Source: Leptospira semungkisensis
GTDB taxonomy: Bacteria > Spirochaetota > Leptospiria > Leptospirales > Leptospiraceae
DNA: 64,000 nt
Reading direction: 5' to 3'
Assembly (NCBI RefSeq): GCF_004770055.1
Contig: NZ_RQEP01000012.1
Coordinates: 230,176-294,175 of the forward strand
Shown piece after piece: positions 20,301-28,568 of this stretch. The notes under the pieces are model-generated. The model saw only the letters and a list, made by a program, of their open reading frames with translations, was not told the origin of the DNA and did no database searches. The translations under genes were made by a program, and so were the position numbers. Positions within the stretch are counted from its first letter, which is position 1, and each line of letters begins with the position of its first letter.

Positions 20301-21002
20301 TTGAAAGACATCCCGAATCCGATCTATACTTGGAAACTCTTTAGGCCTGGGCTGCAATTCGATCGAGTCGGGGGAGGAGATTTTCTTTACTGCAAGATTT
20401 GCCACGAAATTCTCCCAGGTCGCTCGAACAAAACCATCGTTATAAGAATCATTCGCCTGGGTAAGAATATAGGGCAAAAGTTCCTTAGGATAACGTTCTA
20501 AAAATTCAGATCTCATTCTTGCATACAATGACCTGGAAACTGCAGAAAGTTCATCTACCAACTCAGCGTTTTCTCCGAGCCCCAGTTCTAAAGAATATTC
20601 CTTTAAGATCTTATGTGCAAACCCATGGATTGTGGAAATATATGCCTGGTCCAAACGAGAAGATTGAAAAAGAAAATATTCGAGTTCTTTAGAATTTTCT
20701 AAACTAGAATCTTCTATCTTTTCTAATTCCAGGATTTTATTTCGGATCTCAGCTCGTATCCTTCCTCGCAACTCCGAAGCAGCCTTATCGGTGAATGTTA
20801 ATACTAAGATAGAATCTATGCCGATCGGAGTTTCATTCGATTCCAGAGATGCTAAAAACGAATCTCTTAAAATCTTTAAGACCAGAAATACAATAGTGTG
20901 AGTCTTTCCTGTTCCAGCAGAAGCACCGATAAAACCATTCTTATGGATATCAATCCCGTCCGCAAAAGACCCGGAGAGATTTTCCGTTTTATTTTTCGAC
21001 AT
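17307..21002 (-). CDS. recB: RecBCD helicase-nuclease subunit RecB
   Basis: A 1231-residue SF1A helicase with C-terminal nuclease. Walker A is GASAGTGKTHT near residue 28; LVLTFTDKAASELRGR, IIDEFQDTDPEQY, LIGDAKQSIYGFRGAD, ILTMHSCKGLEFP and YYVAVTRAMYKF follow as helicase motifs Ia, II, III, V and VI. Near residue 1120 the PD-(D/E)xK nuclease site reads DLIFYREGKYWILDWKSNR. The start overlaps recC by 14 bases and the stop overlaps recD by four. All active-site blocks look intact. Confidence 0.96.
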   Translation of the reverse strand: MSKNKTENLSGSFADGIDIHKNGFIGASAGTGKTHTIVFLVLKILRDSFLASLESNETPIGIDSILVLTFTDKAASELRGRIRAEIRNKILELEKIEDSSLENSKELEYFLFQSSRLDQAYISTIHGFAHKILKEYSLELGLGENAELVDELSAVSRSLYARMRSEFLERYPKELLPYILTQANDSYNDGFVRATWENFVANLAVKKISSPDSIELQPRPKEFPSIDRIRDVFQKLSLSFPKLLLSQEGIKKKIHASTYKALSSRQVELQTLLSEIQFEKKGFDPLRFTLILKSILDLKRSKILGLESVLLTEDELKNAHSEPGIASYQIEKENWKKLSLGLEDLYSALPSFIVSLVEDISEDSASLKLEENSITYGDMILRLYQALSSHTDFLETLRRRFHFGIIDEFQDTDPEQYKIFRMLFLEKNPNSESRGSLFLIGDAKQSIYGFRGADLGTYLSAKQEYDLKGSFANSSIVYPELDTNRRSLPELISSYNTLFSAANGDWFPILEEGFSPISYNEVKAPDLPGKAILYSDKSNRAAFNAFSLSKESSSERMKEEYSKFLAEEILHLVSDNSEIFLKKDTSPNIPEKIGWSDIAILIRGWNDAELLQRQFRIRGIPYTYHKQAGLYKSGEAIRIREILSCLDQEGSRDSFYKLLVSDLFCIPPENLQNYEEYPIESREKRLLESWRRFARKRDYPGLFRSLLTESMLSAPLEKESLQDWERKTTNFRQLFFFLSEKASSNDLSLSELVSYLESKIISDEEEEDYLERDSEEDRVKILTMHSCKGLEFPIVFLFGGFSGWGNARKKFSEYRSDLISSSGEKISKRIIDLENKKEETSSVSQINEDKRLYYVAVTRAMYKFYFPLLAEEDQKRPLELFRKAFQAALPLFSDSSSVAILQENENGSYEPKWIQRGGKISESQSYNPKEVIEKPNRSISVWPNQAERRRIQLESYSSLDLFFQEEGKAFHLDEVKPPKTDEETIPIPVLQSDLPSSNQMGNLLHQILEVADFNIYQNATSPEKLPKETKKAYQDILKSYGYGTSKDQLDFFSDRIGDFLWNSLRTPLPNLQNEISLSQIKAKNRKHEVDFFLKVPEQKGEFDLLKGTLDLIFYREGKYWILDWKSNRLESQYAIDPYSEEHLQEKVEGTYSLQLAIYSVVLDDWLRFKYGDDYNPDLLGGMYFLFLRGTDTKKIGNGIFFQKLDIDFVQSSRKKIQETLSLKNLYSGEKE

Positions 21003-24000
21003 GCAATACGCTCGCTATCGGCTGGTAAATATTCATGCAGAAAGTAAAATCAGAATCGCTAATATAGTTTTGAGGATGAGGCAGAAGTCGAAGGATATCA
21101 TCTAAGTAAGTCGTGGGATCATATTGAACGGATTGGCTTGCCCAGACCTTGTATTCATTTGCAACTTTCTGATAAGATTTAGAACTTAGATCCTTTAATC
21201 CTTCTCTATCCGGAAAATCTTCCCAGAGTCTTGGAGAAACTAAGGAAAGGAAAGGCTTCAGGAATTCTCCGATTAGATCTAAAAGGAATTTTCTTCTAAG
21301 CGATTCTTTGCCTTCTCGATCCATTCTCAAAATCGTAGGCCTATCTCCATAGCCCAGGACCGCATACACGGATTTTGGAATATTCTTTTCCGAAGAAGAA
21401 TCCAATAAACATTGGATCAAAAAAGGCTCTATTAAGTTTTTCAATCTCTTGGAAGAGTTCGGATATATTAGAAAAATAGAATGAGAACCATCCAACTCGT
21501 TCTTCAGAAAAATGTTCTCCTTCAATCCTTGGATCTGGATATTGATTTTATCTGAGATCGAAATCGGAGCCAGACTCAGCAGATTTCCTTGCTTAGGAGA
21601 TTCGCCAAAGGAGATGCCCGCATAAACTTTAGAATTCTCTAATTCTTCTGAAATGAATCCGGAAATCTTCTCGATCTTTTCCGATTTTAAAAGGAATTCC
21701 ACATCTCCATAAATTCCTCTCGGGATCCTTCCTTTTTTCTCCCATAATTGATAGACTTGCTTTAAAGACTCTGTTAGCTCGAGAGAGGAAAACTTCCTCA
21801 TGGAATGGTTCCATAAATCGCTCATAAACTCGAATTCGTTCGAGATACGAAAAGGCTCTTCTTTCTTGGAATCCGTTTCCGAGATTTCTTCTACATATAA
21901 GCCGAAACGTTTTTGCAAATGAAAGGAAAGAGGAGAACGAGCAAAACGCACCAACTCGTTCCAATCCAATATCGTTGGAATAATATTGTCTTTTTTTGTA
22001 CCGGAATCTTCGGTCTTGAAGGAATATAAGGTGTTCTTAAAGTAGAAATCTTTATCTTCCGGTTTTCCGTAGATTAAAGAAGAGGATATATCGAAATTTT
22101 TATGAAACTTCTCCGCAAGCGAAGGCGAGTTTTGCCTCGTTTCAAAATATTCCCTGCTATGCTTATTTAAAGGTATCTTAATGCGGATAGAGGAGTCCGG
22201 AATCAAAACATTCTCCTTCAAGGCTTGCTCCAGAAGGAGAAGAGAAGACGAAGGAGCAATGCTTTCATCTTTTGTAATATCTTCCGCTACAAAGGAAAGT
22301 GTTAGGCTCGACTCAGCAGAAAGGATCGTTTCGTATAATAAAGACTGGTTTAACTCTCTGAGCCCAATATCCCCTTCCCTAGGAGAAAGATGTCTAAGAT
22401 TGAACGCAGAAGTATCATCCATTCCTGGAAATAGTCCTTCTCCCAAGCCTAAGATATATACATGTTTGAACGGAATAGGCCGCATCGGTTGCAAAGCGGA
22501 GACTGTAATCCCGCTCGTCAAATATTGGCCCTTACGGACCTGGATTTCTCCAGAAGACTGTTTCAAAAATGCTTCTAAGAATCGAATCCTATCAAAAGGA
22601 TCCTTTGTATCCCAGGCAATCGATCTTAATTCAAATAGGGAGTCAAAAATAGCCTGCTCTATTTCGCCTTCCTCTAAATTAGAAATTTTTGATGTAAGGA
22701 TCGATCCTAGTAATTCTATCAAGGAATCGATCAATTCTTCGCCGGAGATTTTTGGATCATTCAGCTTATTTGAAAAATGATCTAAAAGAAAAGAGACCCT
22801 TCTCCAAACGGAGATCCATAACTCTGAAGAATGACTCTCCGAATCAAACGGTGAAATGGGAGAATCTTCCTCCTCGGAATCCGAAAGAATATTTCCTGCT
22901 GCCAAACGTAAGAACCCTTTTCTGAAAGAAAATGCAAGAGGGGAGAGTTCTTCTTTAGAATCGTCTTGGTACAGCTCCAAGTCTTCCGCAAAAGACGCCC
23001 ATTCCTTTACGGTAGAAGGATCCAATTCCCATTTTTCTTGGAAGCATGGATTTTGGAACAAAGCAAAAAGAGAAGATCTGGATCTTTGTCCCGACAAGAT
23101 CGGGAACAAAGATGAGATCGCATTCAAATACTTACTCGTATCTCCCGCAATCACATCTCGGATCGTATAAGGCAATGTCTTTGTTTGCACACGGTCACCA
23201 ACCTTGGCAAGTATCCCGCCTTCGAAAATAAATTCGATCGCAGGTCTATATGAAGAAAGATCCGCACAGAATATTCCGATATCCGTCAATTTAGTTTCCG
23301 AAGACTCGGCGAGATGAGCCAAGATATGATGGAAGATCGCCTCTACCTCTCTTAACTTACTCGGAGCTTCTAGGATCTGCAAGCTTTCGTCAGAAGGGAC
23401 TCTCCTGGAAACTTTGCTCTTTCCATATATTAAATATTTCTGAAATACCTTTAGAGCAGTTGTGTCCTTTTCTTCTTCAGATTTGGATACATCCACAAAC
23501 TCTGAGTCAGCATTTTCCCAAGATTTTCTAAGAGCTCGAAACGAGTTTGCCCAGCCTCTGCAAATTTGATCTCTTCCGAGACCGATGATCGCATCATCTG
23601 TAGGAACGCCGAACTGAAAGACTTGCAGTTCCACTTCCGGAAGAAGATTCCGAAAGATAGAAACATACGTGCTTGAGAGCTGTGAAAGAGCGAATAGATA
23701 GATATTGCGAGAAGCGCCTAACGGATTCTCCTTCGTCCCAAGCATTCGCATCGAATATTGGATTAAGCTCTCCTTAGAAGAAGCTCGAGTGATGTGCGAA
23801 TACAATTCCTTTTGGAAGAAGAATATCTCGGATTGGGTTGCGATCTCTTCCCAAATATCTTCTCCGGGTAAACGAAGAATGGCATACGGATCTCCAATCC
23901 AATTCTTGATCCAATCCTGACGATGCAGTTCGTAGTCCTTGAAATATTTTGCCAAGCGTCCGGAGAGATCCCAGAGCCGGATCGGATCTAAGTTTCTTCT

Positions 24001-24375
24001 ACCTTGCCGAAGAAGATAAGTTTTCAAAGAAGGATATTTCTGGATCAGTTCCGGATTCTTAAGTAAGGTCTCATAGATCTGGAATTTTTGAGAATCGCCC
24101 CGTAAAAAAGGCCTGCTTCTCTGGTCCAACTCTGGAGAGAATTTTTGAAGAAGTAGTTCCTCCAGGATCTTCTCCAAGAACAGGAACCGAATATTGAAAA
24201 CCACTCCGAACCTTTGCACTAGGTCCAGATTCAACCAGGTCTCCATGCTCTTATTTGGAATGATGACGACCGGAGAATAGAGTCCTTCGGACTCTCGGAT
24301 CTCCTTTTTTAGGGAAATTGAAAGAGCTTCCGAAAGATCGAATAGATTGTGGGAACTAAAAACTCTAGTCGGCAT
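20989..24375 (-). CDS. recC: RecBCD subunit RecC
   Basis: First gene of the recC-recB-recD operon. RecC scans for Chi and has dead helicase and nuclease folds. It shows PVVIIPNKSMETWLNLDL near the N-terminus and the family block TVSALQPMRPIPFKHVYILGL with LGEGLFPG. The ATG at 24375 (MPTRVFSSHNL) is preferred because RecC usually begins with a short strand ending in S-N-L; an in-frame ATG at 24393 adds six residues. Length about 1128 residues fits. No good Shine-Dalgarno sequence is visible at either start. Confidence 0.93.
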   Translation of the reverse strand: MPTRVFSSHNLFDLSEALSISLKKEIRESEGLYSPVVIIPNKSMETWLNLDLVQRFGVVFNIRFLFLEKILEELLLQKFSPELDQRSRPFLRGDSQKFQIYETLLKNPELIQKYPSLKTYLLRQGRRNLDPIRLWDLSGRLAKYFKDYELHRQDWIKNWIGDPYAILRLPGEDIWEEIATQSEIFFFQKELYSHITRASSKESLIQYSMRMLGTKENPLGASRNIYLFALSQLSSTYVSIFRNLLPEVELQVFQFGVPTDDAIIGLGRDQICRGWANSFRALRKSWENADSEFVDVSKSEEEKDTTALKVFQKYLIYGKSKVSRRVPSDESLQILEAPSKLREVEAIFHHILAHLAESSETKLTDIGIFCADLSSYRPAIEFIFEGGILAKVGDRVQTKTLPYTIRDVIAGDTSKYLNAISSLFPILSGQRSRSSLFALFQNPCFQEKWELDPSTVKEWASFAEDLELYQDDSKEELSPLAFSFRKGFLRLAAGNILSDSEEEDSPISPFDSESHSSELWISVWRRVSFLLDHFSNKLNDPKISGEELIDSLIELLGSILTSKISNLEEGEIEQAIFDSLFELRSIAWDTKDPFDRIRFLEAFLKQSSGEIQVRKGQYLTSGITVSALQPMRPIPFKHVYILGLGEGLFPGMDDTSAFNLRHLSPREGDIGLRELNQSLLYETILSAESSLTLSFVAEDITKDESIAPSSSLLLLEQALKENVLIPDSSIRIKIPLNKHSREYFETRQNSPSLAEKFHKNFDISSSLIYGKPEDKDFYFKNTLYSFKTEDSGTKKDNIIPTILDWNELVRFARSPLSFHLQKRFGLYVEEISETDSKKEEPFRISNEFEFMSDLWNHSMRKFSSLELTESLKQVYQLWEKKGRIPRGIYGDVEFLLKSEKIEKISGFISEELENSKVYAGISFGESPKQGNLLSLAPISISDKINIQIQGLKENIFLKNELDGSHSIFLIYPNSSKRLKNLIEPFLIQCLLDSSSEKNIPKSVYAVLGYGDRPTILRMDREGKESLRRKFLLDLIGEFLKPFLSLVSPRLWEDFPDREGLKDLSSKSYQKVANEYKVWASQSVQYDPTTYLDDILRLLPHPQNYISDSDFTFCMNIYQPIASVLHVEK

Positions 24376-24654
24376 ACTCGAGAGCGCCCGCATGCCGGGA
24401 TCGCGTTTTCGAAAGATTTCTATCCAATGATCCTCTCAATCCAAACTGGTAAAACAAAAAGTTCTAAAACGTACTGATTTTTAGGTCCTTAGATTTTTGA
24501 ATGAACCAATACCAATTTTAAGAAGGGCGAAAAATCGACTTTTGCTACGAGAGGGGAGCTCTTAGAAGCCAAGGATTCGGCGATTCTAAGCAAATTAATA
24601 TAATGCGACATAATGCTGATTATCGGAAGTGAGGGGTGTAGAAGATACTACAAA
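24376..24654. other. Intergenic region upstream of recC
   Basis: A little under 300 bases between the recC start and the terminator of the SDR gene. It is the only place for the recCBD promoter. I see AT-rich sequence but no unambiguous promoter, RNA gene or repeat. Confidence 0.35.
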
Positions 24655-24693
24655 TAAAAAAGGCCCGATCTTCTTTTACAGCCGATCGAGCCT
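24655..24693 (-). terminator. Intrinsic terminator of the SDR gene
   Basis: On the minus strand, AGGCTCGATC and GATCGGGCCT form a near-perfect stem followed directly by TTTTTT. It lies 15 bases after the SDR stop codon. This is a textbook rho-independent terminator. Confidence 0.8.
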
Positions 24694-24708
24694 CGATATG
24701 ATCCAATC

Positions 24709-25551
24709 CTAATTCAAAAACGGTTTTAGGATATGATCCGTCTTCTCCCGGATCTTAGCTCTCAGATCTGAATCTAAGGCGAGACCTTTCAGTCGAACCT
24801 GTTTCCTATCCTCGAAATAATGCCCGCTCGTCTTTTCCAGACCAGGAGCGTCCGCCAAATAAATAGAAGTCTGAGCACCTTTCTTAGGGCTAATGAAGAC
24901 CAGGTTCTTGATCACTCCAAAAACCAAAGCGATCGGGCCCTTCAGATCCCGAGCTAGCTCGGTATTCACGACTCCCGGATGCAACGCGTTGGCGGTGACA
25001 GAAGTGCCTTGTAGTAACTCCGACAGATCCTGAGTAAAGTATACGTTGAACAGCTTAGAATCTGAATAGGCTTTCATCCAGTCGTACTTGGAAGTTTGTT
25101 CCAGATCGCTTAGATCCGGTTTCGCATTCCTATGCAACTTAGAACTAACGATGACAATCCTTCCTTGAGGAGACTTTTTGATATTTGCTAAAAGCATTCT
25201 TGTAAGAAGAACATGAGATAGATGATTTACACCGAAGTTCAACTCATGTCCATCTTTGGTCTCTTTTCTTTCCGGAGACATGACTCCAGCATTATTGATC
25301 AGACAATCTATGGAAGAATACTTTTCACTCAGTTCCGCACCAAGTCGTTTCACTTCCGAGAGAGAGCTTAGATCTCCGATAACGTATTCTAGGTTTGTGT
25401 TCCCTGTCTTAGAAGAAATTTCTCTCACTGTGCTTTCAGCCTTCTCTCGATTTCTAGCTACTAAAGTAATAGCCCATCCTCTTTCTGCGAGTCCTTGGAC
25501 TGTGGCCTTACCGATTCCTTCTGTTCCGCCTGTAATGACTGCTCGCTTCAA
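24709..25551 (-). CDS. Short-chain dehydrogenase/reductase (retinol-dehydrogenase-like)
   Basis: A 280-residue NAD(P)-dependent oxidoreductase of the classical SDR type. The cofactor motif is TGGTEGIG (residues 7-14), the structural NNAG is at about 86-89, the catalytic serine is in IVSSK near 136, and the active-site pair is Tyr162 and Lys166 in YSDSK. The start is TTG, supported by AGGAGAAAG seven bases upstream. The long C-terminal part resembles WW-domain-oxidoreductase/retinol dehydrogenase relatives; the substrate is unknown. It is a single-gene unit with its own terminator. Confidence 0.87.
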   Translation of the reverse strand: MKRAVITGGTEGIGKATVQGLAERGWAITLVARNREKAESTVREISSKTGNTNLEYVIGDLSSLSEVKRLGAELSEKYSSIDCLINNAGVMSPERKETKDGHELNFGVNHLSHVLLTRMLLANIKKSPQGRIVIVSSKLHRNAKPDLSDLEQTSKYDWMKAYSDSKLFNVYFTQDLSELLQGTSVTANALHPGVVNTELARDLKGPIALVFGVIKNLVFISPKKGAQTSIYLADAPGLEKTSGHYFEDRKQVRLKGLALDSDLRAKIREKTDHILKPFLN

Positions 25552-26040
25552 TTTCTTTCTCCTAACCTGATCTAGTTACAAGTTCCTTAATTTATTCTTT
25601 CGCGCGATGATTCAAGAGCGCGATCTTAAAGTTTGCTTTCTTAGACTGATGAGAGTAAGCCTAGAGATGCGTAACGGAAAGATTTTGCATCCTTAGAACC
25701 ATGAATAAGACCCGTTTCTAGGGCTTTCCGTTACTTATAAGAAGAGTCTGCGATTTCGCTTATCTCACAATCTTTATGCACAAAGATAAAAATGGACTTG
25801 AGATGTGTGACCAAGCTTGTTAAACTAAGTTTCCTTCTTTTTTCAATTTCTTGACGAGTAGAATTCCCGTCCTTGAAACGAGTTCAATGTCTAATAACCA
25901 GAGCCAGGAGATCCGAAACAGCAACGTTATTATTCGTCGGAACAACGACAGATTATAGTAAATGTTTCATACTTCGATTAATAATAATCATTCGTACACA
26001 ATCTTTCTATTATATGATATTTCTGCAAAATAAGGAGGTC
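25552..26040. other. Intergenic region with an 11-bp perfect inverted repeat
   Basis: About 500 bases with no convincing gene. GTAACGGAAAG at 25671-25681 is repeated in inverted form as CTTTCCGTTAC at 25724-25734, with 42 bases between. A short ATGC/GCAT pairing lies just inside and outside the left arm. This could be a structured RNA, a terminator-like element or a trace of a small mobile element. Confidence 0.4.
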
Positions 26041-26121
26041 ATGATAACGACTCAATGTAGTCCTTCGAGGGACAGAGAGATAGTGAAGGCAAGAGATAGA
26101 GATGAACTTAGTATACTTTAA
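26041..26121 (+). CDS. Possible 26-residue leader peptide
   Basis: ATG ATA ACG begins directly after TAAGGAGGTC, which matches the anti-Shine-Dalgarno sequence over nine bases, though only two bases separate GGAGG from the ATG. The frame ends in TAA, which overlaps a second strong ribosome-binding sequence, AAAGGAGG. The peptide is very charged (DREIVKARDRDEL). It may be a translational leader for the downstream gene or chance; coding status is uncertain. Confidence 0.25.
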   Translation: MITTQCSPSRDREIVKARDRDELSIL

Positions 26122-26294
26122 AGGAGGCTTGCTCTTTTGATCCGCATTTGACCCGTTTGTCGGAGAGTACTTTTGTTTTTTCCTACCGCAATTTGAAAAA
26201 GAGTTTCGGTATTGGTCCAGGTAAGGAACACTATCCTCCGACTTACAAAGAAAATTTCACCTCAAGGTGGGATCAAAAATCGCAAGGCAAGGAT

Positions 26295-26807
26295 ATGGAT
26301 TACGAAAAGGAAAAAAAGAAACTTCTCTCTGCGAAATCACCAGAGCAGTACATAGAATTTTCCATAAAATCAAAACTAGAAGGGCCAAAGAAGTCCAGTA
26401 TTACCACAGAATGGTTAAATAAATCCGGTTATTCAATAGATGACATAAAATACGCAAGAAATCGGCATCCTTTTTGGCGAGAAAAAAGAAATAAGGGTTC
26501 TTACGAAAGAAACAGCCGCAGATTGGAATACCATAACTACTATAAGTCGGATGAGAAAATCGTTTGGGATGACTCTAAGCTTTCCAAGTTCTACGACCTG
26601 AACCAAGAGGGAAACGCCGATCACGAGCTTGCAAGAATCTTCAAAACTTCCATTCCAGCAGTAAATCATATTCGCAGAAAGTTTCGTTTTGCAACGACCT
26701 TACTGGAATTGGAGAAAAAGAAACCGAGCAAGGCAACTGTCATCAAGCTAAGCGCTCATTCGGAATCGGTGCTCAAACGTTTAATCAAAGAAAAAGGGAA
26801 AAAATAA
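26295..26807 (+). CDS. Hypothetical protein with helix-turn-helix-like C-terminus
   Basis: I do not recognise a named family. The frame is open from a TTG at 26148, but the ATG at 26295 has AAGG seven bases upstream and begins the compositionally coherent part (MDYEKEKKKLL). The region DHELARIFKTSIPAVNHIRRKF reads like the second and third helices of a helix-turn-helix, and the protein is strongly basic, so DNA binding is likely. It ends in a Lys-rich tail. An intrinsic terminator follows. If AAAGGAGG at 26119 is used, the start would be the upstream TTG. Confidence 0.5.
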   Translation: MDYEKEKKKLLSAKSPEQYIEFSIKSKLEGPKKSSITTEWLNKSGYSIDDIKYARNRHPFWREKRNKGSYERNSRRLEYHNYYKSDEKIVWDDSKLSKFYDLNQEGNADHELARIFKTSIPAVNHIRRKFRFATTLLELEKKKPSKATVIKLSAHSESVLKRLIKEKGKK

Positions 26808-26867
26808 TCTCTCTCGTATCCGGATAAATACGAGTCCGATCTTCATTTCCCGGTCCCTTAGGACTTT

Positions 26868-26906
26868 AAAAGGCTCTTCTTCCTGGTGAAGTTAGGGCCT
26901 TTTTCT
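26868..26906 (+). terminator. Intrinsic terminator
   Basis: AAAAGGCTCT pairs with AGGGCCTTTT, with an inner CTTC/GAAG stem, and the sequence runs into TTTTTC. It lies about 60 bases after the stop of the hypothetical HTH-like gene. Confidence 0.7.
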
Positions 26907-26982
26907 ATTTATGGCTTTTCTAATCCTTGCGAAACAGTTGCGTAGTTGCAAGCGCTTGTAATTTTGGAAATTTATATCCAAA

Positions 26983-28434
26983 ATGCTTGAACGAATCACT
27001 CGCCTTTCTCTTTTTTCGATCCTTTTACTCGCCTTCGGACTGAGCGCCGGTCCCGTCCAGGACTTCATGAGTCCGGCACCAAAGTCGGAAAAAACCTCCA
27101 AACAAAACCGAAACCAAGAAGCAACTTCCACCTCTCCTTCTACTGCACCTTCTTCTCAGGAAGAAAAAAAGGCGGAGAAGTCGCCTTCTTCCAAAGAAAC
27201 TACGACTCCCAAATCCGAAACCAAGGTTAAAAAAGAGAAGGAAGATCAAATTGCTTCTCATACGGAACCTTCTTCTAAATCGAAGCGCGTGCAACGTAGG
27301 AAAAAATCCAAGTCCCTAACTTCTTCCAAAAAAGACAAGGAAACAGAGAAGAAAGAAGAGACTCCAAAGAAATATGATAATGCAGTCCCAGGAGTTTCCG
27401 GACTTCCGCCTAAGACAGAGTATGATGTTAAAAAGCAAGGGAGTGTAGACGGTCACGGTAAGGGAATCCCTGTACTTTGTTACCACCATTTGTCGGATAA
27501 CGGGAACCCGATGGGCGGTTATAACTTGGATCCTAGTCTACTCGAAGAACAATTCAAGTATCTGAAAGCACTCGGTTATCAAACTTTGAGCTTGGATCAA
27601 TTCTACCAATACATCCAAGGAAAGGCAGGAAGCGATTTTCCTGCGAAAGCAATCCTATTAACTTTTGATGATGGTTCCCTAACGCATAGAAATGTGCTTG
27701 TGCCTCTTCTCAAAAAATATGGATTTAGAGCCTCCGTATTTATCTATCCTACTGTGATCTCGAATCCAAGATATAAATTCTACTTGAGCTGGGCTCAGTT
27801 GAAAGAGGCGTTAGACAGCGGTGTCTTGGATCTCGGTTCCCATACTGTGTATCATCCTAAATTGCCAGCGATGAAAAGAGCAGAGATCCGACAACAGTTG
27901 AGAGATTCCAAAGCTACTCTAGAAGCGAAGACAGGAAGAAAAGTACAGGATCTGGCCTACCCTTTCGGTCTTTTTGACGTAAGAGTCATCGAAGAAGCAA
28001 AGGCTGCCGGTTACAGAATGGCTTTCACGGTAAATCCTGGTAAGAACGTTCCAGGCACTTATGCTTACACTGTACATCGTTCCCTAATTCCATGGGGACA
28101 ATCCCAGTCTAGATTCAACTCCATCTTAAGCGCAAGTCCTCCCACTAAGATCCGTTTGGGAATTCTAGACGGTTCTTGGGTAAAACCTGGAGAAACATTT
28201 TCGGCGACTATAGAAGGTTTGGAGCCTAGCTCCGTTGCAGTGAAGATAAGCGGCAAAGAAGCGATCGCCCAGAGGAAATCGGATACGGAATACATTATTA
28301 GAATTCCTGAATTTAAGAAAACGACTAGCTACCCTGCCATGGTAGTCTTAGGTAAGACCTCTGCAGGAAAGCTCAGAAGTGAGACCCAATTCCTATTCGT
28401 GAATCGACGGGAATTCAAGCACGATCCGGATTGA
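26983..28434 (+). CDS. Exported polysaccharide deacetylase (NodB domain)
   Basis: A 483-residue carbohydrate esterase 4 protein with an N-terminal signal sequence (about residues 1-22). Residues 30-140 are a low-complexity K/E/S/T linker, probably a flexible tether. The NodB domain follows: TFDDG near 226-230 holds the catalytic base and metal Asp, GSHTVYH near 284 holds the two metal histidines, and LAYPFG is motif 3. About 90 C-terminal residues form a separate beta-type domain. Likely role: removal of acetyl groups from peptidoglycan or another envelope glycan. Confidence 0.88.
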   Translation: MLERITRLSLFSILLLAFGLSAGPVQDFMSPAPKSEKTSKQNRNQEATSTSPSTAPSSQEEKKAEKSPSSKETTTPKSETKVKKEKEDQIASHTEPSSKSKRVQRRKKSKSLTSSKKDKETEKKEETPKKYDNAVPGVSGLPPKTEYDVKKQGSVDGHGKGIPVLCYHHLSDNGNPMGGYNLDPSLLEEQFKYLKALGYQTLSLDQFYQYIQGKAGSDFPAKAILLTFDDGSLTHRNVLVPLLKKYGFRASVFIYPTVISNPRYKFYLSWAQLKEALDSGVLDLGSHTVYHPKLPAMKRAEIRQQLRDSKATLEAKTGRKVQDLAYPFGLFDVRVIEEAKAAGYRMAFTVNPGKNVPGTYAYTVHRSLIPWGQSQSRFNSILSASPPTKIRLGILDGSWVKPGETFSATIEGLEPSSVAVKISGKEAIAQRKSDTEYIIRIPEFKKTTSYPAMVVLGKTSAGKLRSETQFLFVNRREFKHDPD

Positions 28435-28568
28435 TCTCGCCTATCCTCGGATCGACGCCAGTCTTAATACTTTAGGCATACGATATACTATCTAGGAGAG
28501 ATGACTCAAAAACAAAAGCGGCTCGCTAAAGTTTTTGACATCTACCCGTGGGTAAGAAAATTTTCGGT

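Noticed and set aside
22181..22780. 199-residue plus-strand open frame inside recC
   Set aside because: It lies fully antisense to recC, whose motifs and codon use are convincing. It has low-complexity serine-rich sequence and no start signal.
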